Source of the DNA: CAWUKT01 sp963923035
Lineage (GTDB): Bacteria; Bacteroidota; Bacteroidia; J057; JADKCL01
Direction of reading: 5' to 3'
Assembly: GCA_963923035.1 (NCBI GenBank)
Contig: CAWUKT010000024.1
Coordinates: 20,449-84,448 of the forward strand
DNA length: 64,000 nucleotides
The notes beneath the pieces are model-generated. The model worked only from the letters and a program-made list of their open reading frames with translations. It had not been told where the DNA came from and made no database searches. The position numbers and the translations under genes are program-made. Of the stretch, positions 1-7,034 are shown in pieces (positions within the stretch are counted from its first letter, which is position 1; every line of letters begins with the position of its first letter).

Positions 1-59
1 CTGCCCATCACGCCCGCACCCAGAATCCCAATGTGTTGAATATCGTCAATGGTTTTCAT
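1..59 (-). CDS. 3-hydroxyacyl-CoA dehydrogenase family protein, N-terminus only
   Basis: Only the first 19 codons lie in the window; the gene continues beyond position 1. The translation MKTIDDIQHIGILGAGVMG contains the GxGxxG dinucleotide-binding loop (GAGVMG) right after a short beta strand, as in 3-hydroxyacyl-CoA and 3-hydroxybutyryl-CoA dehydrogenases. The ATG lies 5 bp after the pheS stop, so the gene is probably co-transcribed with pheS. Other Rossmann enzymes with GxGxxG, such as beta-hydroxyacid dehydrogenases, cannot be excluded from so short a piece. Confidence 0.6.
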   Translation of the reverse strand, partial: MKTIDDIQHIGILGAGVMG

Positions 60-64
60 GGCGC

Positions 65-1075
65 TTAGTAAGGAGTAATGGTTTCGAATTGCTTGAGGAA
101 GCGGAGGTCGTTTTGGGAGAATAAGCGGAGGTCGTTGACGCCGTAGACCAGCATCGCGATTCGCTCCAGGCCCATGCCGAAGGCATAACCGCTGTATTCG
201 GCCGGGTCGATCCCACAATTTTCCAGCACCGCCGGATCCACCATGCCACAGCCCATGATCTCCACCCAACCGGTATGCTTACAGACGTTGCAGCCTTTGC
301 CGCCGCAAATCATGCAACTCACGTCCATCTCCGCGGAAATCTCCGTGAAGGGGAAGAACGACGGGCGCAACTTGACCTTGGTATGGGAACCAAACATCTT
401 CTTGGCGAAGTAATCGAGGACCTGGACCATGTCGGGGAAGCTGACGTTCCGGTCGATGTAGAGGCCTTCGACCTGGTGGAAGTAGGCATGGGCACGGGCC
501 GAAACGGTCTCGTTCCGGAATACTTTCCCGGGCGCCAAAATCCTAATGGGTGGCTGCTGGGTCTCCATCACGCGGATCTGGACGTTGGAGGTATGGGTCC
601 GCAGTACGTGGCCGTCGGGGAGGAAGAAGGTATCCTGCATGTCCCGGGCCGGATGGTCCTCGGGAATATTGAGGGCCGAGAAGTTGTGCCAATCGTCCTC
701 GATCTCGGGACCGTTCTCGATGGTGAAGCCAATTTCTTCGAAGATTCCGATGATTCGCTGCCGGATGATGCTGAGGGGGTGGCGGCTGCCCTGGAAAAAC
801 GGCTCACCCGGCAGGGTGAGGTCGTCGGGCTGGTTCACCGGCTTGTTGGCCTTGGCTTGCTGTTGCAGCGCCTGCCAACGGGATTGTCCCAACTGCTTCA
901 ACTCATTCAGCAACTTGCCGTACTTCGCCTTTTCCGGGCCTGGCAACGCCTTAAAGTCCTCGAACAAGGCGTTGATCGCGCCTTTTTTCGCGGTGAACTG
1001 GCGTTTGAATTCGTCGGCATCGGTCCCTTCCCAGGCCTCAATGGCCGAGCGGATCTCTTCGATTTTCTGGTCCAT
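65..1075 (-). CDS. pheS: Phenylalanine--tRNA ligase alpha subunit
   Basis: This is the catalytic alpha subunit of the cytoplasmic tetrameric enzyme that charges tRNA-Phe. The 336-residue length is normal for the family. Residues 1-85 form the helical coiled-coil arm that contacts tRNA. The class II aminoacyl-tRNA synthetase core follows, with motif 2 around FRNETVSARAHAYFHQVEG, the cysteine-rich loop CMICGGKGCNVCKHTGW found in many PheS proteins, and motif 3 GMGLERIAMLVYG near the end. pheT is not adjacent; the next gene downstream begins a 3-hydroxyacyl-CoA dehydrogenase 5 bp away. A strong terminator-like hairpin at 1146-1175 lies between a possible promoter and this start, so expression may be controlled by attenuation. 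Confidence 0.97.
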   Translation of the reverse strand: MDQKIEEIRSAIEAWEGTDADEFKRQFTAKKGAINALFEDFKALPGPEKAKYGKLLNELKQLGQSRWQALQQQAKANKPVNQPDDLTLPGEPFFQGSRHPLSIIRQRIIGIFEEIGFTIENGPEIEDDWHNFSALNIPEDHPARDMQDTFFLPDGHVLRTHTSNVQIRVMETQQPPIRILAPGKVFRNETVSARAHAYFHQVEGLYIDRNVSFPDMVQVLDYFAKKMFGSHTKVKLRPSFFPFTEISAEMDVSCMICGGKGCNVCKHTGWVEIMGCGMVDPAVLENCGIDPAEYSGYAFGMGLERIAMLVYGVNDLRLFSQNDLRFLKQFETITPY

Positions 1076-1145
1076 GGGTCAAAAATAGAAAAAAGGTTTC
1101 GTTTGCCCTGACAACCTCCGTTTTTTCATTTACGAAAGTCTATAT

Positions 1146-1175
1146 AAAAAAAGAGCCCCCCTTTGGTGGGGGGGC
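1146..1175 (-). terminator. Intrinsic terminator or attenuator upstream of pheS
   Basis: On the minus strand a GCCCCCC/GGGGGGC stem with a short loop is followed by TC and seven T residues, the form of a factor-independent terminator. It lies 71 bp upstream of the pheS ATG and 241 bp downstream of the MFS gene stop. It could end the MFS transcript, end a small RNA, or act as a conditional attenuator in the pheS leader. Confidence 0.75.
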
Positions 1176-1307
1176 AACATGAAAAGAATCAAAAATCACC
1201 CTCTAATAAATCTTGAGAAAAGCTATATTATTTCTTAACTGTATTGCTTATTTAAAGAACGCTGTCTAAAATTTCAATTCGTTAATTCTCTTAACCTTTA
1301 ACTGTCC

Positions 1308-1315
1308 CAAATATA
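1308..1315 (-). promoter_or_regulatory. TAnnTTTG promoter element (TATATTTG)
   Basis: The minus-strand TATATTTG exactly matches the Bacteroidota -7 consensus TAnnTTTG. Transcription would start near 1301 and meet the hairpin at 1175-1146 after about 130-155 nt, leaving an AT-rich leader that encodes no obvious protein. A matching -33 TTTG is not evident, so the call is moderate. Confidence 0.4.
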
Positions 1316-1415
1316 GGTCTAAATCGTTTTCAGGAGTTTTGTTTTCGTTTAATTGAGATAAACTTTAGATCAATGGATTGAAAATGGGGATGAATAAATC
1401 GGATTTTTCTGAGGC

Positions 1416-2642
1416 TTAACGTCGGATCAACAAAAAGGCAAACCAGGCCAGAAAAACGAGTCCTGCGCCCGTAAAAGTAGGCAGCGCACTGTCGAACGCC
1501 GTCAAAAACCCCGATATGATCGGCGGAACGGTCAATCCAATCGACGCAATGGATTGGTTGATCCCAAGCACCTTTCCCTGCTCGCTCGGTGAAGCCTCGT
1601 CGGAAACCATTGCATCGAGAACGGTTTTCGAAATTCCCCGGCTGAGGGCGATGAAGGGAATGATGGCGTAAATCATCCATACTTCCCCCGGAATCACCAC
1701 CGCCGCCAGCGTCACAGACAGCAGCAGCAACAACACCCGCAGAATCGGTCCTCGCTCAAACCATTTGATCACCAGACGCACCAACCCGCCTTGCACCAAC
1801 GCTATACAGACGCCCACATACCCATACAGCAATCCAATGTCCATTTCCTCGAACCCAAAGCGGTTGACAAGGTAGACCTGGAAAAATTGGGTGAAAAAAG
1901 CGAATCCGGTCGCGGTCAGGAACACAATGGTGAACAATCCCCGCAGCGACTTCATTTTGAGGGCTGCGCCCAGGTTTTGGAAGCCCGACAGTGGGTTGAT
2001 GGGACTCGGATTGGGGGCGGAAAGGGTCTCCCGGAACAGCAATACAATGAGGAGAAGGTTCACGGCAAACAATCCCGCCGACACCCAAAACGGAACCGCG
2101 GGATCAAACCAGCTGACCAGTTTTTCATTTGCCAGGACTCCACCCAGAAACGGCCCGATCACAAAGCCAAATCCCCCCATCATCCCGATCAGGCCGAAGT
2201 TTTGGGCCTTCTTCTCCTGGCAACTCAGGTCCGCTACTGCTGAATAAACGATCGAGATGCTGCCTCCGGTGAAGCCATCTAATATGCGGGATCCGAAGGC
2301 CAGCCAAAGGTCATTGGTGAGGATCGCGTACCCGAACAGGAGGTACCCGACCATGCTCCCGGTCAGTGACAGGAGCAGCAGCCGTTTCCGACCGTAGCGG
2401 TCGGACAAGGCGCCCAGAATCGGAGCTCCGATGAACTGAAAGAAGGGATAGGTGGCAATCAACAGGCCGAAAATGACCTCGCGGTCGTGGAGGTCGTAGA
2501 TCGGCGGCACCAGTCCCGAATTGTTGTCGACGATGAGCGGAGACAGGACGGGAATGATGATGGCGATGCCCAGGAAATCCAGGAATGAGGCCAGGTAGAC
2601 CGGGAACAGTTGGGCGGTTTTGGGGGAGTTGGTGGTGGTCAT
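1416..2642 (-). CDS. MFS transporter, TetA-like drug:H+ antiporter family
   Basis: The 408-residue protein is hydrophobic throughout and fits the 12-helix major facilitator fold. After the second helix it has the motif-A-type loop GALSDRYGRKRLLLLSLTG, and it opens with FLDFLGIAIIIPVLSPLI, the helix-1 pattern of the tetracycline/multidrug efflux branch. It probably exports a small molecule across the inner membrane by proton antiport; the substrate cannot be read from the sequence. It is divergently oriented from the EamA permease at 2775, with 132 bp between the starts, so the two exporters may share a control region. Resistance to a particular drug should not be assumed. Confidence 0.88.
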   Translation of the reverse strand: MTTTNSPKTAQLFPVYLASFLDFLGIAIIIPVLSPLIVDNNSGLVPPIYDLHDREVIFGLLIATYPFFQFIGAPILGALSDRYGRKRLLLLSLTGSMVGYLLFGYAILTNDLWLAFGSRILDGFTGGSISIVYSAVADLSCQEKKAQNFGLIGMMGGFGFVIGPFLGGVLANEKLVSWFDPAVPFWVSAGLFAVNLLLIVLLFRETLSAPNPSPINPLSGFQNLGAALKMKSLRGLFTIVFLTATGFAFFTQFFQVYLVNRFGFEEMDIGLLYGYVGVCIALVQGGLVRLVIKWFERGPILRVLLLLLSVTLAAVVIPGEVWMIYAIIPFIALSRGISKTVLDAMVSDEASPSEQGKVLGINQSIASIGLTVPPIISGFLTAFDSALPTFTGAGLVFLAWFAFLLIRR

Positions 2643-2761
2643 GATCGGATAGGGACAAAACTAGCGAATGGGCAAGGTGTTTCAATTGGAGGAAAAGAAA
2701 TTTTGTGGGTTAAATCGATAAAATAGGGCTTCTTTTCCCTTGCGGATGCCCTCCAAATCCC

Positions 2762-2769
2762 TATCTTCG
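2762..2769 (+). promoter_or_regulatory. Promoter -7-like element TATCTTCG next to the start codon
   Basis: TATCTTCG differs at one position from the Bacteroidota TAnnTTTG element and lies only 5 nt before the ATG of the EamA gene. Transcription from it would give a very short or absent 5' leader. Similar sites occur before purC, ispF and the gene at 44996. Confidence 0.45.
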
Positions 2770-2774
2770 CAGCA

Positions 2775-3650
2775 ATGAACGCGACCAAGAAGGCATACCT
2801 CCAATTGCATACTGCTGTATTGCTGTTTGGGTTGACGGGAATTTTGGGCGACTTGATCGAGCTTCCCAAAACGACCCTGACGTGGTGGCGTATGGGGCTG
2901 GCGACGCTGGGCCTGCTGGTGATTCCAGGTCTGCTGCCCAAGCTCCGGGCCATTCCGACCCGGGCCCGATGGCAAATGGTCGGCATCGGCGGCATCATTG
3001 CCGCGCACTGGGTTACCTTCTTCGGCGGCATCGCCCTCACCAATGTCTCGGTGGCCCTCGCCTGCATGGCCACAGCGAGCTTTTTCACGGCCATCCTCGA
3101 GCCGATCATCCTTCCCCGCAAAGTGCGGTGGTTCGAATTGGCCCTCGGCATTTTCGTGGTTCCGGGCATCATCCTCATCCAAAACAGCACCGATTTCGGT
3201 CTTTGGGGCGTTGTGGTCTCGCTCATCTCGGCCTTCCTGGCCGCCACCTTCAGTGTCCTCAACAAGAAATTGGTCACGGGCTACGACAGCACCGCCACCA
3301 CCGTCCTGGAGTTGGGAGCTGGTTTTCTCATCCTCACCATTCTCCTGCCCGTTTTTTACTATTTCCAACCCGATGGCGCCTTTCTTCCCTCGACCATGGA
3401 TTTCCTCTGGCTCGTCATCCTCGCCCTCGCCTGCACTTCATTTGCCTTTGTCATTTCCCTGGCTGCCCTCCGCGAATTGTCTTCATTCACCGTCAACCTG
3501 TCCATCAACCTCGAACCGATCTACACCATTGTCCTCGCTTTTGTCCTGTTCCACGAACACAAAGAAGTCAGTTGGCCCTTTTACCTCGGCGCCGGGATGA
3601 TCATCCTCGCCGTCGGCTGTTATCCGATTCTGAATCGGAGATTTGGCTGA
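2775..3650 (+). CDS. EamA/DMT family permease
   Basis: The 291-residue protein has about ten hydrophobic segments arranged as two five-helix EamA repeats, as in the drug/metabolite transporter superfamily. The early part (LHTAVLLFGLTGILGDLI, then TTLTWWRMGLA) and the second-half ending ELSSFTVNLSINLEPIYTIV are typical of the family. It is expected to sit in the inner membrane and export a metabolite or amino acid; the substrate is unknown. The ATG follows a promoter-like TATCTTCG by 5 nt. A weak hairpin at 3693-3714 may end the transcript. Confidence 0.88.
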   Translation: MNATKKAYLQLHTAVLLFGLTGILGDLIELPKTTLTWWRMGLATLGLLVIPGLLPKLRAIPTRARWQMVGIGGIIAAHWVTFFGGIALTNVSVALACMATASFFTAILEPIILPRKVRWFELALGIFVVPGIILIQNSTDFGLWGVVVSLISAFLAATFSVLNKKLVTGYDSTATTVLELGAGFLILTILLPVFYYFQPDGAFLPSTMDFLWLVILALACTSFAFVISLAALRELSSFTVNLSINLEPIYTIVLAFVLFHEHKEVSWPFYLGAGMIILAVGCYPILNRRFG

Positions 3651-3692
3651 TTGTAAACCTGAGATTTCCTCCGTTTAAAAATGTACAAATCA

Positions 3693-3729
3693 GCCCCTGA
3701 AACGCTTCAAGGGCCTATTTTCCCTTTAA
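3693..3729 (+). terminator. Weak terminator-like hairpin after the EamA gene
   Basis: GCCCCTGAA and TTCAAGGGC form an imperfect nine-base stem with one mismatch and a 4-nt loop, followed by CTATTTTCCCTTT. The T tract is interrupted, so termination would be inefficient at best. Confidence 0.35.
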
Positions 3730-3754
3730 AATAATTCTCACAATTGCCCATTTA

Positions 3755-3775
3755 CTTTGACAGAACCTGTCAAAG
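3755..3775. promoter_or_regulatory. 21-bp operator-like perfect inverted repeat
   Basis: CTTTGACAG, a 3-bp spacer AAC, and CTGTCAAAG form a perfect 9+9 bp dyad. It lies 133 bp before the start of the gene at 3908 and just upstream of the AT-rich stretch TATATTTATAATG (3784-3796), which could hold the promoter. The size and symmetry fit a binding site for a dimeric repressor or activator. No transcription tract follows it, so it is not a terminator. Confidence 0.55.
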
Positions 3776-3802
3776 GTCGGCCGTATATTTATAATGTAAG
3801 GA

Positions 3803-3870
3803 AGAGGGAAAAGGCCCCAACCATAACAAACGCCATAGCAAACACCTCCCATCCCGGGCCTTTTCCCTCT
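3803..3870. repeat. 15-bp perfect inverted repeat with 38-nt loop in the 5' region of the gene at 3908
   Basis: AGAGGGAAAAGGCCC at 3803-3817 is the exact reverse complement of GGGCCTTTTCCCTCT at 3856-3870. The loop carries no start codon for a sizeable frame. The second arm ends 37 bp before the ATG at 3908 and no T run follows, so it looks like an mRNA leader structure or a protein-binding element rather than a terminator. Confidence 0.7.
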
Positions 3871-3907
3871 CGATGACGAAGCAGTCAAATAACATAACCA
3901 TACCTAT

Positions 3908-4690
3908 ATGACGAACATTTTGATCCAGGGAATTGCTTCCTGGAAATTGCGCCGCCTCATTGATGCCCTCAACTCCTTTCAAATGGCAACTCAATTGGCG
4001 GAGGCAGTCGAAGCTGAACTTCCCGCAGGATTTCAATTCGACGAAATGCTGGCCCAGGCGATCCTTGATCAACGGGCTTTGCTGAAGGGGGGCCGCTACT
4101 CCGACGCATCTCAACTCGATGCCGTTCCCGGCCTGACCCCATCCGATCTCGACAATTTGGTTCTGGCATTTGGATTGCCTTCGGCTGAATTGTTCGTGCG
4201 GAGCATGTACGACGGAGTGATTTTGCAAAACTGGCAACTGGCGTACGACCGGACTGAATTCCCGGACGAGATTACGTTCTCGGAATTGGTCGACGATCCC
4301 AATGCCTTTGACAAGTGGCTTCTCCGCCGGGTCAAACAACTGGTGGAAGCCCGCACAGGATCGTCCCAAACTGCCAAGGCGGCGCGAAAATCGCTGCGCA
4401 TGGCCTGTCCGGAGACGTTTCCCAGTGGCAATGTCGCTTCTTACGCCCTCGCGCTCTGGTTTTACCGCTTTGACCAAGACAACTGGTTCAGCTTTGACCA
4501 GGTGCGCACCGAAACCGAACGGTACCTCGATTATTTCGTGTTGTTCAACGACCGAACCGAATTGAGGCTGTATACGGGTTTCGAAAACGCGGGTACACTG
4601 TCCACGGCCATCACGGTGACCGGCTTGCCGGTCGTGGTGAACTACGCCGAGCGTGCCATCACCATCTGGTCGGCGTCCTTGTTTGACTAG
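3908..4690 (+). CDS. Hypothetical protein, 260 residues
   Basis: I do not recognise a family. The protein has no signal peptide or membrane segment and is rich in Asp, Leu and Ala, so it is probably cytoplasmic. Residues about 60-90 (GGRYSDASQLDAVPGL, then SDLDNLV) resemble a helix-hairpin-helix-like segment of the kind seen in ComEA-type repeats, but this is weak. The C-terminal third has alternating short strands (ELRLYTGFENAGTLS, ITVTGLPVVVNY) and ends with tryptophan-containing SASLFD. It stands alone behind two unusually good inverted repeats, suggesting regulated expression. Good codon use supports that it is real. Confidence 0.65.
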   Translation: MTNILIQGIASWKLRRLIDALNSFQMATQLAEAVEAELPAGFQFDEMLAQAILDQRALLKGGRYSDASQLDAVPGLTPSDLDNLVLAFGLPSAELFVRSMYDGVILQNWQLAYDRTEFPDEITFSELVDDPNAFDKWLLRRVKQLVEARTGSSQTAKAARKSLRMACPETFPSGNVASYALALWFYRFDQDNWFSFDQVRTETERYLDYFVLFNDRTELRLYTGFENAGTLSTAITVTGLPVVVNYAERAITIWSASLFD

Positions 4691-4835
4691 GAGGTACGCC
4701 CCCCCAATTGCCCCGGGCCTGGTTTCAGGTTCGGGGCTTCCCTTTGCCCTTGATGACCGACTCCACGGATTTATTTTTCATTCTCCATGTCCGTTCTCCC
4801 CAACCCCCTTATCTTGCAATCCGTAACCTAGACCA

Positions 4836-6320
4836 ATGAAGCTCCGACTATTCTTTTTCCTGACCGCACTTCTTTCCCTCAGCCAATTGGCCGGACAAAC
4901 TGCTGCCATGAAGGCCCTCCAGACCGAAATGGACGAGATTTCTGCGTCTCGCTACCTGAAGCCCGCGCGTTGGGCATTCGTGGTACAAGAGGTGGAGAGT
5001 GGAAAGGTCTTGGTGGACAAAAACAGCGATGAAACGATGCTGCCGGCTTCCACGATGAAGACCGTCACGTCGGCCGCGGCGCTGGACATCCTGGGCGAAG
5101 ATTTTCGCTTCGAAACCCACCTGGAAGTGGACGGAACCATCTCGGAGGGAGTTTTGAATGGAAATCTGTTCATCCGGGGTGGAGGTGATCCGACCCTCGG
5201 ATCGGAGCGCTGGAAAGATACCAAAACGGCGGTCGTTCTGGACCGTACCATCCGGGCCCTGAAAGCCAAAGGAATCACTAAAATCTCGGGCCATGTCATC
5301 GGCGATGCCAGCATTTTTGATTCGGCCATTCTGCCCAATACGTGGGTCTGGAACGACATCGGCAACTACTACGGGGCCGGGGCTTGTGGTTTGACGATGG
5401 AAGAAAACCTGTACAGAATCTATTTCAAGCCCCATGCTACGGTCGGGAAGCCAGCGGAGGTGCTTCGCTGCGAACCTGAACTGCCTGGGGTCGAATTCGT
5501 CAATGAGATGAAAACGGGGAAGGTCGGCTCAGGTGACCAGGGCTATATCTTTGGCGGTCCTTATACCAATACCCGCTACCTCCGCGGCTCCATTCCGCAG
5601 GGGAAAGATGAGTTTTCCATCAAAGGCTCGCTTCCGGATCCCGCCTTTACCGCCGCCCACCACCTCCAACGCGCCCTGGTGGAAGCCGGCATCCAAATCG
5701 ACGGTCAGGCCACTACCATGCGTCGGTTGGCCCTGGTCGATTCGGTTCCTGATTCGCCCCGCAACCTGTTGTTCACCCACCAATCTCCCCCACTGAAGGC
5801 CATCGTCTACTGGCTGAACAAGAAGAGTGTGAACCTGTTTGCGGAACATTTGGTGAAAATGATCGGGTACAAAGTCAAAGGGGAGGGCAGTACGGATGCG
5901 GGAACGGCCGCGATCCAGGCCTACTGGAAGAAACGGGGGGTGGTGACCGACGGGATGCACCTGATGGATGGGTCGGGCTTGTCGCGGTACAATGGCATCA
6001 CGGCCCGGCAATTGGTGTCGATGCTGCGGGACAATACGCAACGGCCCTGGTTCGACAGTTTTTATGAGAGCCTGCCCATCGCGGGAAACAGCAACGATCC
6101 GGGGACACTGCGGCGGATGTGCCGCGGTACAGCAGCGGCCAACAATGTCCGGGCGAAAAGCGGCTTCATTTCCCGGGTCCGCGCCTATACCGGCTATGTC
6201 TCCACCCGGTCCGGCACGCAATTGGCCTTTGCCATGGTTGCCAATAATTATACCTGCCGGGCGAGTCAAATGCGGGATATGTTCGATGGGCTGATGGTGA
6301 AATTGGCCGAGTTGGACTGA
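4836..6320 (+). CDS. dacB: D-alanyl-D-alanine carboxypeptidase/endopeptidase, PBP4 type (peptidase S13)
   Basis: This periplasmic penicillin-binding enzyme trims peptidoglycan stem peptides and cross-links. Residues 1-23 are a signal peptide ending near LAGQTAA. The three active-site motifs of the S13 family are present in order: SxxK as S72-TM-K75, SxN as S331-V-N333, and KSG at K441-S442-G443. The 494-residue length and the large insert between the first two motifs are normal for PBP4. The gene stands alone in the same direction as its neighbours, 145 bp after the previous stop. The ATG chosen gives a complete signal peptide. Confidence 0.95.
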   Translation: MKLRLFFFLTALLSLSQLAGQTAAMKALQTEMDEISASRYLKPARWAFVVQEVESGKVLVDKNSDETMLPASTMKTVTSAAALDILGEDFRFETHLEVDGTISEGVLNGNLFIRGGGDPTLGSERWKDTKTAVVLDRTIRALKAKGITKISGHVIGDASIFDSAILPNTWVWNDIGNYYGAGACGLTMEENLYRIYFKPHATVGKPAEVLRCEPELPGVEFVNEMKTGKVGSGDQGYIFGGPYTNTRYLRGSIPQGKDEFSIKGSLPDPAFTAAHHLQRALVEAGIQIDGQATTMRRLALVDSVPDSPRNLLFTHQSPPLKAIVYWLNKKSVNLFAEHLVKMIGYKVKGEGSTDAGTAAIQAYWKKRGVVTDGMHLMDGSGLSRYNGITARQLVSMLRDNTQRPWFDSFYESLPIAGNSNDPGTLRRMCRGTAAANNVRAKSGFISRVRAYTGYVSTRSGTQLAFAMVANNYTCRASQMRDMFDGLMVKLAELD

Positions 6321-6595
6321 CGGGGAAAGAAGGAGGGACAATTGAATGATTTGGGTCAGACTTTGGGGCTGATTAGAGCAAAAAAAGGTTAGAAGGGCTC
6401 AAAAATGGGATTTGAGGGTCAAAATGGGCCCCTGAAAAAGGGAAAGGAAATAGTTGCCTTTAGGATAATTAATAGTTAACTTAAACTCTTGAAGATCAAT
6501 CAGAGATCCAGCTAAACCAATATCTCTTGGTGTTTTTTATGCGTCCCTCAAGGACTAAATATTTATTTATCAACTACTAGTTCAATTTATTTCGT

Positions 6596-6997
6596 ATGAA
6601 AATTTCTACCTACCTCAAAGGGTTGGCATTCCTGCTGCTTTTGGGTTTGGTGTGGACCGATGTCTCGGCCCAAGCCCCCGGAACACTGGAAGCCAAACAA
6701 GAATTAGAGGCCCAATCCGGAGCCAATTATGACATCTGGAAAGCCTCCCAGTTCAGCCAGGAGGTGGAGCCCAACAAGCTCCTCAACACCTCAATTTCGA
6801 ATGGCCAAATGACTTATCTGGTGCGTTTGGGATGGAACCTACTCAATTCTGATGCCGCTTCTGCTTACGAAGCCAAGCTCTCCGACCAGCCGGGGGTGAT
6901 TGCTGTGACCGCAGATCACAACTCCAACACGGTCGAAATCACCATCAAGGAAGAGGACGAGCACGACGCCCTCAGGTCCTATTTTGACATTGAGTAG
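6596..6997 (+). CDS. Small secreted protein of unknown function
   Basis: The 133-residue protein begins with a clear signal peptide (MKISTYLKGLAFLLLLGLVWTDVSA, cleavage near QA). The mature part is acidic and ends with VIAVTADHNSNTVEITIKEE, a strand-helix-strand pattern faintly like heavy-metal-associated folds but without the CxxC pair. It precedes a large T9SS surface protein by 37 bp and may be co-transcribed with it. A 275-bp AT-rich region before it contains no other gene and probably holds the promoter. No function can be assigned. Confidence 0.75.
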   Translation: MKISTYLKGLAFLLLLGLVWTDVSAQAPGTLEAKQELEAQSGANYDIWKASQFSQEVEPNKLLNTSISNGQMTYLVRLGWNLLNSDAASAYEAKLSDQPGVIAVTADHNSNTVEITIKEEDEHDALRSYFDIE

Positions 6998-7034
6998 GCC
7001 ACGTATTTCTGTTCAACCAACCATCAAAAAATCC

